Shown in pieces: positions 1 through 12,881 of a DNA stretch of 64,000 nt (its first letter is position 1; every line of letters starts with the position of its first letter). The DNA is from Cryptomeria japonica (lineage: Eukaryota > Streptophyta > Pinopsida > Cupressales > Cupressaceae), in NCBI RefSeq assembly GCF_030272615.1, contig NC_081415.1, forward strand, positions 191,794,270 through 191,858,269, given 5' to 3'. The notes beneath the pieces are model-generated. The model saw only the letters and a list, made by a program, of their open reading frames with translations. It made no database searches and was not told the origin of the DNA. Position numbers and translations under genes: made by a program.

Positions 1-23
1 TATATATATATATATATATATAT
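1..23. repeat. (TA)n microsatellite at window edge
   Basis: Uninterrupted TA dinucleotides from the first base; the array may continue outside the window. Confidence 0.95.
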
Positions 24-2047
24 CATAAATGAATATAACTCACAATAGATAAATATATCATACACTCCTTAAATGAACCATCTAGAACCAAACAATCATA
101 GCTTGGATTACATATGGATGAGAAGGCAAAGCATAAATCAAATGCACCTAAAAGTAATAATGGGAAATACTTCTCTAGTGATAAACAATCAACTAAACCA
201 AGAGTAGGGAATGAGAATGCTCCTCCAAGAAATCCAAGTCATCATGACTCATCTAAGAACAAACTCCTTATAGGTCCTTATTGAACTAATGTCCAACCAA
301 TGTGTAGACTCCTCAGACTTCCTACTAAAACCCTCACCAAGATTATCCATCTAAACATGTCTCTAATCAAAAGAGAACTCCAAGCCTCAATTATGTCTCC
401 AAGTATCCATGAGTACGTGTAACCAATCAATCCATTCCAAACTCCAAAATACAACATAAAGTAATCGAGAAAATGATCATGTACTCAATAATAAGAGAGC
501 CAACCAAAATTGATGTCAAAGCTTCAATCATGAATCAGGAATATAAAACATGAAATCATGATCTAACCATCTCCATAAAAGAATATATTATCTAATAAAC
601 ATAACAAGCACTGGTATATCATGTCATAACTCTAAGCTAGCAATCAAGAGTATACCATGACATTGTAGCAACATCTTGTCAAACAAAAATAACATGTCAA
701 GTGACAAAGTATATACAACGCCTCAACCAAAGACTCCATAAGTCTTCCATGGCTCCAAGATGTCAACATCTCCAAATATCATGAAGATCACTATCTCCTA
801 CCAATGAACCTACAAATGTGAAAGACCCTTCTCTAGCAACAAGATCTAAGGACTCCTCCAAACATTTGCAAAACTATTGAAGATCATCTGCCATCCAATG
901 TTAAATCCACATCACTACCAATAAATACCATCGAATTGTGATGTCAAATCACACATGGCATGATTATAACCATCTCCTAAATGAAGATCATCCAAGTCTA
1001 CACAAGTACAACTAAAACTAAAATGTGAAAACAATCTATCCATGACATCACGATAAACCATCCTCTACATGAGAATAAACTAAGGCCTTTGTACAATCAA
1101 AGAACACAAAATGCATATTATGAACTCTCAAAAACTAAGTAAAAACATGATCCTCAAACAAGAAGATACACTGTCATAACCAATCAAGAATTGAAAACCA
1201 TCACCACTAATAAAGAACCTACGAATACATGCCAAATTCCCTAAGAAAAAGGAACATCCATGACATCATGATCACCTCCAACTAAATAACCATCTAACTT
1301 CGAGTGTATCATACCTATAAGCAACACATAGTCAACAACATAGGTCCTCCATCATGAATATACTTGGTAAAACGATCTTTCCTCCTCAACATGATAGCCA
1401 AATAAATAAAAACAAGTAACTAAACCAAGATACTAATCAGAAAATACATCACCAATAACGGTATATGGACATAGACAGCCTACATCCAAGCCATAAATGC
1501 AACCTACAAGTATAGACTACCTACAACATTGCACAACTTGTAGAACCAACAATAAAACATACAAATTTAAACCATATACTAGTAACCCTGTCAAAATAAG
1601 AGTAATTTCATATGTGTAACTGAGTATACAATGACACAAGCTCCAAATCTCCAAGATTTAACTTGTCATAAACTTATAAAGTCACCATAGTCAAGAGAAC
1701 CCATAAAAAGCTTAGATTAGAATAATAGTAAATAAGTCATGTCAAAATAGATCCAAACCTAATCCACTGTATAGATCTTGAAACAAGTTTTTCGTTGAAT
1801 ATTAAAAATTCAAAATCTGACTTTGTTTTCTCAAGTTATGACCTCTAAAAATAAAAAATAAATATTTGATTTTCAATACGCATTTCACCATCAAAACAAC
1901 AAAATATAGAAAAATCAACCCCACCACAATGTAGTTCTCTGAGTCACATTTCCAATGACAATAATAAGTTAAAAATCCTACATCATATGTACAACTTATC
2001 CTTCATCAAAGAAAAACAACCTCTTAAGCTATATGCAAGCTAGTTGG
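24..2047. other. AT-rich stretch with no recognisable gene
   Basis: I see no convincing open frame, RNA gene or terminal repeat here. Stops are frequent in all frames and composition is A+T rich. It could be an old, eroded retroelement, but I find no motif to support that. Confidence 0.5.
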
Positions 2048-2052
2048 TGTGT

Positions 2053-3402
2053 TGTAGGGGAAATTAGAGTTTCATGAGTTAAGATAATAAAACAACTAAT
2101 CTCACCAAATCAGCCAATACATTAGAAAGGGGGGTAAATTCAATAGATCTAACCACAATTCAAATAAATAAAAGGCTTGAAATACCAATTAAATTTACTT
2201 GTCTATTGTCTCCCCCTTTTAGAGTTGAAATTTGATTTATATTGTAAATTTTAGGGCAATGAAATGGATAATTAAAGTAAAATAGTAATAACAAAGTGCT
2301 ATGGATGTCAAATAGAGTCATAGACTGAGACCTAAGTAGGGAAAATAAATTAGAAACTATAGTTGAGAATCTAAGTTGAATTGTTGGGACCAAGGTGGTA
2401 GGTTGCCCTAGTCCTACAACTTATGGACAGGAAAGTGGGGTCTTTTCCAGATTAGGGAGAGACACAGGATCCACTATAGGAAGACCAGGAAAAATTCTTG
2501 ACACCAAGGTGGTAGGTCACCCTAATCCTCTATTTTTCACTTCTATAAAAGTTGAACCTATTCCTTGTCATCTATTCTATCAAAATATTCAATTTCAGGT
2601 CTTGAATCAATTTCCTACACACACACACACACACACATAGAGAGAGAGAGAGAGTGAGAGAAAGAAACGGTTGTGGATACGGGTTTGTCTTAGGTCAAAC
2701 CTCAATTTAGAAATTAACCTTGAAATTGAAATGATAACTGAAATGGAAATAGAATTCAATTGTAGCAAAATGCTTTCCTTTTGATAGAAAGATTGGATTT
2801 GAAATTGAATGTTTATAATTGAAGTTGATACCTTGATGAAGCTTGTTTGAATCCTCACACAAGGGTTTAAGATGTCATGTAGAAGACTTGGGTTTAAGAT
2901 GTCATGTAGAATGTCTTCATGGAAGTTTCATCATGGATGCCATCTTGAATGCTTGAACTTGACTAAACCTCTCCTTCCATGTTTGATGAATGCTTGATTG
3001 CTTACTCACTTGGATTGAACTCACTCAAGTGTAATTGAGAGAGAGATCATAGGCTTCATCCAACCTAGACCTCAAATGAGAGGATTAGGCCTCCTTTTAT
3101 ACTTAACCATCCAAAAATTATTTGAATTTCTAGAGCAAGCTGACATGCAACCTAAATTCCTACCCACTTGATGTGACCATTGTTGGGGCCAAACTTGGGT
3201 CCTAATTAGGAGGACCAAGGCAGTGTTGCGGCCTGGTTCTGAGTTAGGACCATGGTGCCCTAGCACCTTGGTCATAGAAATCAAGACTCGGACCTAGACA
3301 TAAGACTAGCTCAAAGCATAAATTAGGTACTAAAAGAAAGAACGCCAAGGTGAGGTCTAGGTGAGGACGAAATAGTATGCAGATACAATTTACAATGCTA
3401 CA
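2053..3402 (-). repeat. LTR copy 1, likely 3' LTR of the old gag-protease element
   Basis: On the minus strand it starts TGTAGCATTGTAAATTG and ends near CCCCTACA. It is homologous along its length to the LTRs at 17245, 20096 and 23613, closest to the last. A TATA-like TATAAAAGGAGG lies on the minus strand at about 3091-3102. The left edge is uncertain by a few bases because no target duplication defines it. Confidence 0.75.
2617..2664. repeat. Compound (AC)n(AG)n microsatellite inside LTR copy 1
   Basis: CA repeats run directly into GA repeats. The same compound repeat recurs at the homologous place in LTR copy 4 (about 24170-24200) but not in copies 2 and 3. Confidence 0.9.
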
Positions 3403-3610
3403 TTTAGCATCTACTTTATCAGGAGTATGATACTACACCCATACTCACAGTAAAGTATAGAATCACATTCAAAAAAATTCACCAATATACCAAAGAGACA
3501 AGACACAGCAAGCCCCAAGGGACTTTAGGATCTTACTAATATAATATCGAGATAAAAGGGACAACACATTAAAGGGGAAGAGAGCATTACTATCTTGGCC
3601 TAGTAAGATT
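3403..3610 (-). other. Short non-coding interior remnant of the old element
   Basis: Sequence between LTR copy 1 and the Copia-A left target duplication. No coding frame is seen. If the LTR pairing is right, it is the last interior segment before the 3' LTR; no clear purine tract adjoins the LTR. Confidence 0.4.
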
Positions 3611-3615
3611 TGTGT

Positions 3616-4062
3616 AGTTGGTGTAAATAATTATTCATCATGGATATTATTACACTTTACTTAAGTTAACTTAGGATAATGCATCTTATCGTAGTTTGGA
3701 TATGAGACACTTAGGGAAGTGTTCACATAGGGATATAGCTTGTAGGATAAATTCCACCTTTTGTGGTCTTAACTTGTTACACTCCACATTTGGTGGGTCT
3801 TCCACCTCTTGTGGAATATTATATTGTTTCTCCTACCTACCCCTAATTTTTCTTACCTACCCTTGTTCATCATTGAGCCACATGTCATGATTGTGTGCTC
3901 ACATATCCATATGGCCTTGCCTATATAAGAAAGCCCATATTCATTGTATTGCTTAATCCAATTGATCATTTGCATATTGATGAGAATATAGTTTGTTCTT
4001 GTCATTCTTTTGTCTCTCTTTTATGCTTTTTATTGTGCCCTTGATCTTGGCAAAATCTCACA
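3616..4062 (+). repeat. Copia-A 5' LTR
   Basis: Homologous to 16460-16903. The first base is mutated (A for T of the usual TG), and the end is CACA. A TATA box, CTATATAAG, lies at 3921-3929. The primer binding site follows immediately. Confidence 0.93.
3921..3929 (+). promoter_or_regulatory. TATA box in Copia-A 5' LTR
   Basis: CTATATAAG about 305 bases into the LTR, a normal place for the U3/R promoter. The same box is in the 3' LTR at 16762-16770. Confidence 0.7.
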
Positions 4063-4075
4063 TGGTATCAAAGCC
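4063..4075 (+). promoter_or_regulatory. Copia-A primer binding site (initiator Met tRNA type)
   Basis: TGGTATCAAAGCC starts directly after the 5' LTR. It matches the plant consensus complementary to the 3' end of initiator methionine tRNA with a G-to-A change in the centre. Confidence 0.88.
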
Positions 4076-5395
4076 ATTGGGGCTTCATTGATTGGTTTTT
4101 GGAGACATCTTAGAAGGCTTCTATTTTCGGATCTGAGGTACTGCACGTTTTGGAGGCGTCCTAGAGCATTTTCGACCTCACCATTGTGTCTGGGAGGACA
4201 TTTCCATAAAAATCAAGTATAAAATTGACCTATTTTGGTGAAAGTCAAATTTTGGGTGCGGAGGAATTTTTTCCCCAATCTGGGTTGTACGGTACGAAAT
4301 TTTCGGATTTAAAAAAAAATTATTCTGAGAAAAAAGGGCGATTTTTTTTTGAAAAACAATATTAAAAAAAGGCATTTTTGGGGGGTCCAAAGACCCCCCC
4401 CCAAACCCCGTCGTACAGTAGGTTGCAGGTTGTATAGCGTCGTCGTACTCTGCCGCCATCACTGTGCAGGTCGTCGTCCCTCAGCCACCACGCAGCATTG
4501 CCACAGGTAGCCCCAACGACCCCGCTCTGGCAGCCTCCCACCACCGGGACCCTCCCACCGACAACCGAGCCATCCCGCCACGTGGCAGGAGGCCACTAGC
4601 CCATGGCAAACCTTCTACGCCCAGTCAGCGCCATGTCACTGCCCAGTCCCCACCCCATCAACCTTGTCTAGGGGGTGCAACAACCATTTTGATGGTCAGA
4701 TGGCCATCAAATTTAACACAATGTTTTTCTCATGTCAGCCTGTGTCAGCATCTTTTTGAAAAGTTCAGAACCCTCTCCGTTGAGCAGTTTGGTTTTTTGG
4801 GTCAACTTTGGAGGCTCATAACTTGCTCAATTTTGCTCCTTTTTTGGTGCGATTTTTTTTTATTTGGGCTAATTTTTTGTGCTCTCCATAGTGGTGTGGT
4901 TATTTTCTGATTTTGGTGCATAGGGTTTTTAGAATTTTTGGATTCTCTCAGCTATACATGTCCAATCCTCAATTTTGCAACTTCAAAGGATTCTTTTGAA
5001 CTCATACGACCTCCTTTTCAGGTGCCATTTTTTTTTAAACTGCATATTTTTTTGTCTACTTTCATAATCTATGATCAGTTTTTAGATATTTTGAGTGGAT
5101 ATTGTAATTTCATATATTGGTCTTTTTTGGTCTACTTGGTACTTGTAATTTGCTTGGATCTTAGTTTAGATCTCTTGCATTATCAATTTGAGTCTCATTT
5201 GGCCTTATTGAGGCAATTATAAAGTTGAAATCAAAAGTTCCACTTTGCCATTTTTTGCAAGTGGCCCATTGTACATGCACTAAGTATAAAGTGTCAAATC
5301 ATCATTTTGGGGGGGGTTCTTTGATTGAGTGAATTTGGGGGGGTGTCTTGTGTGATTGTGCCTCTCTTTCCTTGTGCTCTTTCATTTTTGTTGCA
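4076..5395 (+). other. Copia-A 5' leader with GC-rich block and hairpin
   Basis: Untranslated leader between primer binding site and gag. It has poly-T-rich sequence, a strong hairpin at 4380-4399 and an unusually GC-rich patch at about 4400-4690. Short frames here are proline/arginine-rich and look like composition artefacts, not genes. Confidence 0.6.
4380..4399 (+). promoter_or_regulatory. Perfect 8-bp hairpin in Copia-A leader
   Basis: GGGGGGTC and GACCCCCC flank a CAAA loop. In a genomic RNA it would form a stable stem between the primer binding site and gag, where packaging or dimerisation signals often lie. The function is inference. Confidence 0.45.
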
Positions 5396-6134
5396 ATGAG
5401 TCTTCATAAATTTCCACCTTTAACTCCACATAATTATGCATCTTGGAAAATTAAAGCATGAAGCAAATTAATGGAAAAAGGACTCACGCATACATAGATG
5501 GAACAATAGTAGCAGTACCTGATCCTAAGACTGGTCCTAATGCTCAGTTAGAATGGCTCACTAATAATTGCAAGGCTCTTGGAGCTTTGTGTATGTATCA
5601 AATGACCTCATTTTTCATATTGAGAAGTGTACTACAATCAAAGAGGCTTGGGAAATGTTTCAGAAATTGTATGGTCAAGTTGATGAAATCAGAGGTTACA
5701 AGATTGACAATGAGCTCACCAACTTGGATCCCAAGAGTTTTGATACAATCCAAGATTATATCACCAAAGAAAATGAGCTAAGAGCTAAGCTTAAGAATTG
5801 TGGAATTGACAAAAAGGATGCTCAGTTGATATTCAACTTGTTGGACAAGCTTGCACCAAAATATGCAACATTTGTGTCTAGCTTCCAAACTCATCGTTTG
5901 ATAGTGGGGAGTTCCTACACTGTGCCTTCATTTGATACTTTCACAGAAATATTGATATTGGAACAATCTAAGTTGTTGGGCTTCTCAAGTCTTCAAAGTC
6001 CAATGCGTTGGTGGCTAATCAAGGAAGTCAAGGGAGTCAAGGTAAAGATTCCAACAAGAAGAAGAAGCAATCTAAGTCAAAGCCACAGCAAGAAAAAGGA
6101 CAATCATCCTCTCCATCACAAGGCGATTTTTCAT
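5396..6134 (+). pseudogene. Copia-A gag, frameshifted and split by Copia-B
   Basis: The chosen start is the ATG at 5396, which opens the Copia gag N-terminus: a proline-rich start, then NYASWKIK, the usual N-Y-x-x-W motif. The frame then shifts at about 5457, about 5600 and about 6000, following the gag core (EAWEMFQKLYG; later QLIFNLLDKLAPKYATFV). Copia-B is inserted after base 6134, in the basic Gln/Lys-rich tail before the zinc knuckle. The knuckle lies beyond the insert near 12929-12970. Gag would form the virus-like particle and bind genomic RNA. Not functional. Confidence 0.88.
6130..6134. repeat. Target-site duplication of Copia-B (left)
   Basis: TTCAT precedes the Copia-B 5' LTR and recurs exactly at 12877-12881 after its 3' LTR. 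Confidence 0.95.
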
Positions 6135-7195
6135 TGTTGGTATTTTGGATATGTTGATATGGTTCTGTCATTGATGTCAATACTTTTCATCACTTGTCAA
6201 CACTTATCAGCACTTAGAGATCTTTGATTATGTTCACCGGCAAGTCAGAGACTTATGCAAAATCACCGGTATTTGGTTCACCGGCAGATTATATTATTCA
6301 TCGGCACTTGGAATGACTTGGAGACTACTTGGTTATGTCAAAGACATTATCTGATCACTTGGTTTTGGCGATTTGGTTATTTGTGTATTCAGGTTTGCAT
6401 ATTTGTTGTTACTGGCAAATAGGTCCAAGATATACACCGGCAGACATATCTATTCCAGATCAGCATGGCACGTTATGAAGATGATTTATTATTATTGTAA
6501 ATGCATTGAGCTGACATCATGCATCGCATAATGATTTATTTGTAATTGATTTTATTGTAATATCTTTTAGTAGGCTGACCTATTCAATTGGTCTTAGGTT
6601 ATGGTATAAATGTAAGATCTCATTTGTGAGATTGATAGCTGATTGGAAAAAGAATTGTAATAAGGTATATGCAAAAATAAGTAGAGCTATACATGCAGAC
6701 ATCATTTGAAGGTTGAAGGAAGTTTTTTGTGAAGGCAATCAGAACTTAACCGATACTGAATCCAGCATATGAAGATGCTATTTTAAGCAATACATTATCA
6801 TTGGATTTAACCATCCAATTGTAGTCAGTGTGACTCTCATTTTGTGATTGAACAGTGAGCTCTAGGAGCTAGCCTTTCTGCATGTGCAGAATCCATATTG
6901 TACACACATACTATCTACAGTAGTATCATTTGATTGTGGGTAAGGCTTCCCAACGTGGTTTTTCCCCTTACAGGGTTTCCACATACAAATATTTGTGTTA
7001 TGTGTTGTAGATGTTATTGTCTTTCTGTTTCATGCATTAAGCTTTACCGGTACTGCAATTAACTGATAAAACTGTCTACTGGCATAAAGTTGGTTTACCG
7101 GCATTAAGCATTAAGTTTTGGTAAAGTTAATTTTGGTTGAATTTATTGGACAACTGATTCACCCCCTGCCTCTCAGTTGTCTCCAGGACCTAACA
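6135..7195 (+). repeat. Copia-B 5' LTR
   Basis: Starts TGTTGGTATTTTGG and ends CCTAACA. The terminal C-rich motif TTCACCCCCTGCCTCTCAG (7159-7177) is typical of this LTR group. A TATA-like GTATAAAT lies at about 6604. Many CCGG sites of one LTR are CTGG or CCGA in the other, consistent with methylation-driven decay. Confidence 0.96.
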
Positions 7196-7197
7196 AT

Positions 7198-7209
7198 TGG
7201 TATCAGATC
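7198..7209 (+). promoter_or_regulatory. Copia-B primer binding site
   Basis: TGGTATCAGATC two bases after the LTR. It matches the Met-tRNA-type primer site. Confidence 0.88.
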
Positions 7210-7250
7210 TTAGTCCTCTTTTTGCAGAAGTTTAACAGCTTGAGGAGATC

Positions 7251-8182
7251 CAAGGTCTTCTAACTATTTCAGAAAGGACAGTCCGAAACTTGATAGAACT
7301 AATTATGGCATATGGAAAATCAGGATAGAGACACATTTGTATTTCATTAGAAAGGACATATGGGATGTTACAAAGAATGGCTATACTGCTCCTACTCAAG
7401 GTCAACCTAGTCCACCTAACTTGGCTAAAGATGAGGAAAATGATTGCAAAGAAAGAGAAACACTTTTGAGCACATTATCAGATCAGCAAGTCATGGGATT
7501 ATCAGACAGATCTACTACTAAAGCTATTTGGGATAAACTAGAAACATTGAATGAAGGAGATTCCACAGTCAAAATTGCAAAACTTGAATGCTTTCAGGTC
7601 AGGTATGAAAATATGAAAATAGAAGAAGATGAAAGAATTTTTTCTTTTATGGAAAGAGTAAATGAAATTTTTTGGGGTATACAATGTTGTGGAGGAACCT
7701 TAAGTGAAGATGAGATTGTTTCTAAAGTTTTAAGAGCTTTGCCATCGGCATATAAAATGAAACTTACTACTATAAATGAATTGAGAACAATGCCTAATGC
7801 ATCAGTATCTAGAGACACCTTGGTTGGAAAACTTTCAGCTTTTGAACTTGAGGAATTTGGTCATGTTACTACTATTAAGACAGATCTAGCTTTCAAGGCA
7901 TCATCAACAACTACAACATCATCATCATCGTCTGAGAAATCTGATTGGAAAGCCTTTTATGCAAAAGAATTTGAAGAAAGCGGGAGAGAAAATGAAGAAC
8001 TTGAAGCACTATTTGCAAGGAAAATGCCTAAAGGTCCAATTGGAAGTAAGTATGAAGGTAAAGTACCCTTTAAATGTTTTAACTGTAATAAGATTGGTCA
8101 TATGGCTTCTAGATGTCCTGATAGACATGCAAGATTAAGAGAAGAAGCTAAAAGAACATATAAGCCTAATCCTAATTATTAG
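7251..8182 (+). pseudogene. Copia-B gag (nucleocapsid with CCHC knuckle)
   Basis: Codons in frame run from about 7251 through KLDRTNYGIWKIRIETHL, the standard Copia gag opening. No ATG precedes it; an AAG with an adjacent extra base at about 7251 looks like the decayed start. The gag core follows (about 70-180), with a Ser/Thr-rich linker and one zinc knuckle, CFNCNKIGHMASRC (CX2CX4HX4C), near 8075-8116. TAG at 8180-8182 interrupts the frame, but the same frame continues straight into protease, so gag and pol were one polyprotein. Confidence 0.93.
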
Positions 8183-11100
8183 AAATATAAGTTTAAGAAG
8201 AATAGAGACAAATCTTGTTATTATGTTGGTGAAGGAGTTAGTAGAGACAAATCTTGTTATTGTATTGGTGAAGGAGTTAGTGATGATTCTGATGAGGATC
8301 CGACAGACAATGGATGGGATTTTGTTGCTATAACAGAAGATCAACCGGCACCTATTGTTCGATCGGTAGAGCAGGCCCTGGTAGCTCAAGTTGAAGATAA
8401 GGATGAATGGATTATTGATTCCGGATGTTCACATCACATGACTAGTGATAAGAGTAAATTCTTAACCTTTCAGGATTACAATGGAGGTCTAGTAAGATTT
8501 GGAGATGATAAAGCTTGTTTGATCAAAGGAAAAGGCACTATATCTTTTGATGGTAAGCACAATACTGATAATGTTTACTATGTTGAAGGTTTGAAGCATA
8601 ATCTTTTGAGTGTTGGTCAATTAGTTGAGAAAGGATTTCAGTTACAATTCAAGAATGGTAAATGCAAAATCTTAAACAGAACTGGTTTGGAAATTGCCAC
8701 CGGTAATCAGACTAGAGGCAATATCTTTCATTTGAACAACAATGAGAAAGCATGTTTGATTGCACATATTGATGAAAGTTGGTTATGGCATAAGAGACTT
8801 TGTCATGTAAACTTTGATTGCATTGTGAAAATCAGTACAACTAAGGCAGTAAGAGATTTACCTAAGATTGTTAAACCTCACAATCCAATATGTAAGGAAT
8901 GTCAATTTGGAAAGCAAGTTAGAGAAACTTTCAAGAGTATTCCAGAGAAGTCTAACAATGTTCTTGATTTAATTCATACTGATTTATGTGGTCCAGCAAG
9001 AACTAGAAGTATACAAGGAGATAGGTATTTTATGCTAATCATTGATGACTATTCTAGAATGGGTTGGGTTACTTTTCTCAAGGAAAAATCTGAAGCATTT
9101 GAGAAATTCAAACTATTCAAGGTGATGGTAGAAAATGAAACCGGCAAGAAAATAAAATGTTTGAGATCAGATCAAGGAGGTGAATTCACATCTAAGGAAT
9201 TTAATACATTATGTGAAGTGAATGGGATCAGAAGACAGTTATCAGCACCTCGGACACCCCAGCAGAATGGAGTTGTGGAAAGGAAAAATAGAACTATCTT
9301 GGATGCAGCCAGAAGTATGATATCAGAAGCAAATCTACCTCATATATACTGGAGAGAAGTGGTCAATACAGCAGTTTATACATTCAACAGAGTTCACATC
9401 AGAGGTGAAACTGGTAAGACCCCTCATGAACTATGGTTTGCTAATACTCCTACTCTTAAATATTTCAAAATATTTGGAAGTAAATGTTATATTAGAAGAG
9501 ATGAGTATATTGGCAAATTTGATCCTAGAAGTGATGAAGGAATATTTCTTGGTTATTCATCTAAGAGAAAGACATGTGATGTTTTAACAAGAGATTGCAG
9601 AGAATTGTTGAGAGTGCAAATGTGAAGATTGATGAACAGTTTAGAGGAAATTCAAGGTATGCAAACTCTGAATCGGCAATAGAGATAATCACAAATGAAC
9701 CTACTATGAATACACCGGTATAGAATGGTGATCTAGTTACACCGGCATCATCTAAGGATTCAACAGTCACTGAAGAACAGCAGCAAGTAAAAACACCTCG
9801 GTATGTAAGATTGAATCATTCTGAAGATCAAATAATTGGAAACAAATTTCAAGGAGTTATGACTAGAGGAAGATTGGCAAATGAAGAGGTATGTCTTATT
9901 TCTCAAATTGAACCTACATCAATTAATGAGGCATGTGAAGATAAATATTGGATTAAAGTTATGGAAGATGAATTGGAATAAATTGAAAGGAATAACACTT
10001 GGTCATTAGTTCCCCGACCTAAAGACAAAAATGTAATTGGAACTAAATGGGTTTTCAGAAATAAACTTAATGAAGATGGTAAGGTAATCAGAAACAAAGC
10101 AAGATTAGTGTATAAGGGATATTCACAAAAAGAAGGAATTTATTACAATGAAACATTTGCACCAGTAGCTATAATTGAGGCAGACAGACTTTTATTGGCT
10201 TTTGCAACACACAAGAACTATAAAGTATATCAAATGGATGTTAAATGTGCATTTCTGAATGGAGATCTTGAAGAAGAAGTTTGTATTGAACAACCTGATG
10301 GATTTTCTTTGACAAATAACAAAGACATGGTTTGTAGGTTAAGAAAAGCTTTATATGGTATAAAACAAGCTCCTAGAGCTTGGTATGCTAGATTGGACAA
10401 ATATCTTTTAAAGCTTGGATACACTAAAGGTAATGTTGACAGCAATCTATACTACAAAGTGACTAATGATGACATCTTAGTTATTGAATTTTTTGTTGAC
10501 GATATAATCTTTGGAGGAGAAGATGGATTGTGTAAAGACTTTTCTAACAAAATGCAGCAAGAATTTGAAATGTCTATGATTGGAGAGATAAAAAAATTTA
10601 GGATTGCAAATTTCACAAATTGATAAAGGTATATTCCTATGTCAATCTAAGTACTTGAAGGAATTACTAAATAAATTTGGCATGGAAAAATGTGAACCGG
10701 TAAGCACACCTATGACTACAACTGATAAATTATCTTTGAAGGATGAATCAACACCTTTTAATCCGACTAGATACAAGTCTATGATAGGAGGTTTACTGTA
10801 TTTGACACAAACAAGACCTGATATTATGAATGCAGTATGTATTGTTTCAAGATTTCAGAGTAATCCTAAAGAAAATCATGAATCAATAGTGAAAAGGATT
10901 TTCCGGTACCTACAAGGCACTACAAATCTTGCTTTATGGTATCCTAGAGATGAAAATTTTGACTTATGTGCATACACAGATGCTAATTGGGCAGGAGATG
11001 TGGATGACAGAAAAAGCACCACCGGCATAGCATTTTTTCTTGGTAGCAGACTAATTTCATGGTTGAGCAAGAAACAAAGTTGTACAAGTCTATCAACAGC

Positions 11101-11404
11101 AGAATCAGAATATGTTGCAGCAACAACTAACTGTACACAGGTATTATGGATCAAACAAATGTTGAAGGACATAAAGGTAAAATGCAAGGAACCTATAACT
11201 ATTTACCGTGATAATATGGCAGCAATTGATATATCAAAGAACTTGGTATTTCACTCTAAGACTAAACATGTTTCTATCAAATTCAATTTTCTAAAAGAGA
11301 ATGTTGAAGCAAAAGAAGTGAAATTGGTTTATGTGAAAACTAAAGAGCAGATTGCAAATATTTTTACAAAGCCTTTGCCTAAGGAAACTTTTGAATATCT
11401 CTGA
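8183..11404 (+). pseudogene. Copia-B pol: protease, integrase, RT, RNase H
   Basis: The order is diagnostic of Copia. Protease has WIIDSGCSHHM (about 8408-8440). Integrase has HKRLCH with the zinc pair CKECQ, then the DDE core LIHTDL, RSDQGGEF and NGVVERKNR. RT has YQMDVKCAFLNG, YGIKQAPRAWY and FFVDD (about 10492). RNase H has YTDANWAGD and STAESEY, ending near TKPLPKETFEYL. The frame shifts near 9577-9600 and near 10590-10604. Stops are TAG 9721, TAA 9979 and TGA 11402, the last just before the natural end. Catalytic residues are all present, so it died by scattered lesions. Confidence 0.95.
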
Positions 11405-11592
11405 GAGCAACTTGGAGTCCTACCCCCACTGGTAGAAACTTAGACAGTTGATATGTGTCATCAACCGGTAGAATTAACAGAGAAATATTTTATTTTGGCT
11501 TTGATGAGGAGAGCTACTTCTCAGGGGGGAGTAGTTGGTATAATAAGTTGATATTTTGTATTTGAAACTAGTTTTTGTAATGCTTTGGCATT

Positions 11593-11610
11593 TGATGTCA
11601 AAGGGGGAGA
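11593..11610 (+). promoter_or_regulatory. Upstream polypurine-like tract of Copia-B
   Basis: GATGTCAAAGGGGGAGAG lies about 205 bp before the terminal purine tract. An equivalent tract with the same flank occurs in the element at 25283-28758 (26216-26231, minus strand). A second priming site is inferred, not shown. Confidence 0.5.
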
Positions 11611-11800
11611 GATATTATGGAAAAAAAAATGAAAAACATTTTGAGGAGAGATGTCTTTTGGGAGAGATTATTCCTAGGGGAGAGAAATTATGTATTTTGA
11701 TTTATGGCTAATGATATCTTTGGGAGATTGTTGGTTTTTGGTTTTTGGCATTTCTGTTTTGACACTTTGATGGTTTTTCCATCTTGTGTTGCCATCAATG

Positions 11801-11814
11801 CCAAAGGGGGAGAT
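11801..11814 (+). promoter_or_regulatory. Copia-B polypurine tract
   Basis: CCAAAGGGGGAGAT directly abuts the 3' LTR, where plus-strand synthesis is primed. Confidence 0.9.
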
Positions 11815-12876
11815 TGTTGGTATTTTGGATATGTTGATATGGTTTTGTCATTGATGTCAACACCTGTCATCACTTGTCAACACTTATCAACACTTGGAGA
11901 TCTTTGATTATGTTCACTGGCAAGTCAGAGACTTATGCATAGTCACTGATATTTGGTTCACCGACAGATTATATTGTTCACCGGTGCTTGGAATGAATTG
12001 GAGACTACTTGGTTATGTCGAAGACATTATCTGATCACTTGGTTTTGGTGATTTGGTTATTTGTTTATTCGGGTTTGCATATTTGTTGTTACCGGCAAAT
12101 AGGTCCAGGATATACACCGGCAGGCATATCTATTCCAGATCAGCACGGCACGTTATGGAGATGATTTATTATTATTGTAAATGCATTGAGCCGACATCAT
12201 GCATCGCATAATGATTTATTTGTAATTGATTTTATTGTAATATCTTTTAATGGGCCGACCTATTCAATTGGTCTTAGGTTATGGTATAAATGTAAGATCT
12301 CATTTGTGAGATTGATAGGCGATTGGAAAAAGAATTGTAATAAAATATATGCAAAAATAAGTAGAGCTATACACGTAGACATCATTTGAAGGTTGAAGGA
12401 AGGTTTTTGTGAAGGCAATCAGAACTTAACCGATACTGAATCCAGCATATGAAGATGTTATTTTAAGCAATACATTATCATTGGATTTAACCATCCAATT
12501 GTAGTTAGTGTGACTCCCATTTTGTGATTGAGCAGTGAGCTCTAGGCAGCTGGCCTTTCTACATGTGCAGAATCCATATTGTACACACATACTATCTGCA
12601 GTAGTATCATTTGATTGTGGGTAAGGCTTCCCACCATGTTTTTTCCCCTTACAGGGTTTCCACGTACAAATATTTGTGTTATGTGTTGTGGATGTTATTG
12701 TCTTTCTGTTTCATGCATTAATCTTTACCGGTACTGCAATTAACTGATAAAACTATCTACCGGCATAAAGTTTGGTTTACTGGCATTAAGCATTAAGTTC
12801 TGGTTAAGTTAATTTTTGGCTGAATTTATTGGACAACTGATTCACCCCCCCTCTCAGTTGTCTCTAGGACCTAACA
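11815..12876 (+). repeat. Copia-B 3' LTR
   Basis: Pairs with 6135-7195. Starts TGTTGGTATTTTGG, ends CCTAACA, and is followed by the right TTCAT target duplication (12877-12881). Confidence 0.96.
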
Positions 12877-12881
12877 TTCAT

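Larger units (their letters stand above)
6135..12876 (+). mobile_element. Copia-B: nearly complete Ty1/Copia element nested in Copia-A
   Basis: This 6,742-bp element has LTRs of 1061 and 1062 bp, perfect TTCAT target duplications, a Met-tRNA-type primer binding site, one long gag-pol region and a purine tract. I count about 30 differences in the first 470 LTR positions (about 6%), mostly transitions, so it is somewhat younger than or similar in age to its host Copia-A. It is disabled by a degraded start, two frameshifts and four in-frame stops, but catalytic motifs are intact. Its LTR and purine-tract regions resemble those of the element at 25283-28758. Confidence 0.96.

Noticed and set aside
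4464-4910. 148-codon frame in the Copia-A leader
   Set aside because: Proline/arginine-rich then hydrophobic, no domain, lies in an untranslated leader; explained by GC-rich composition.
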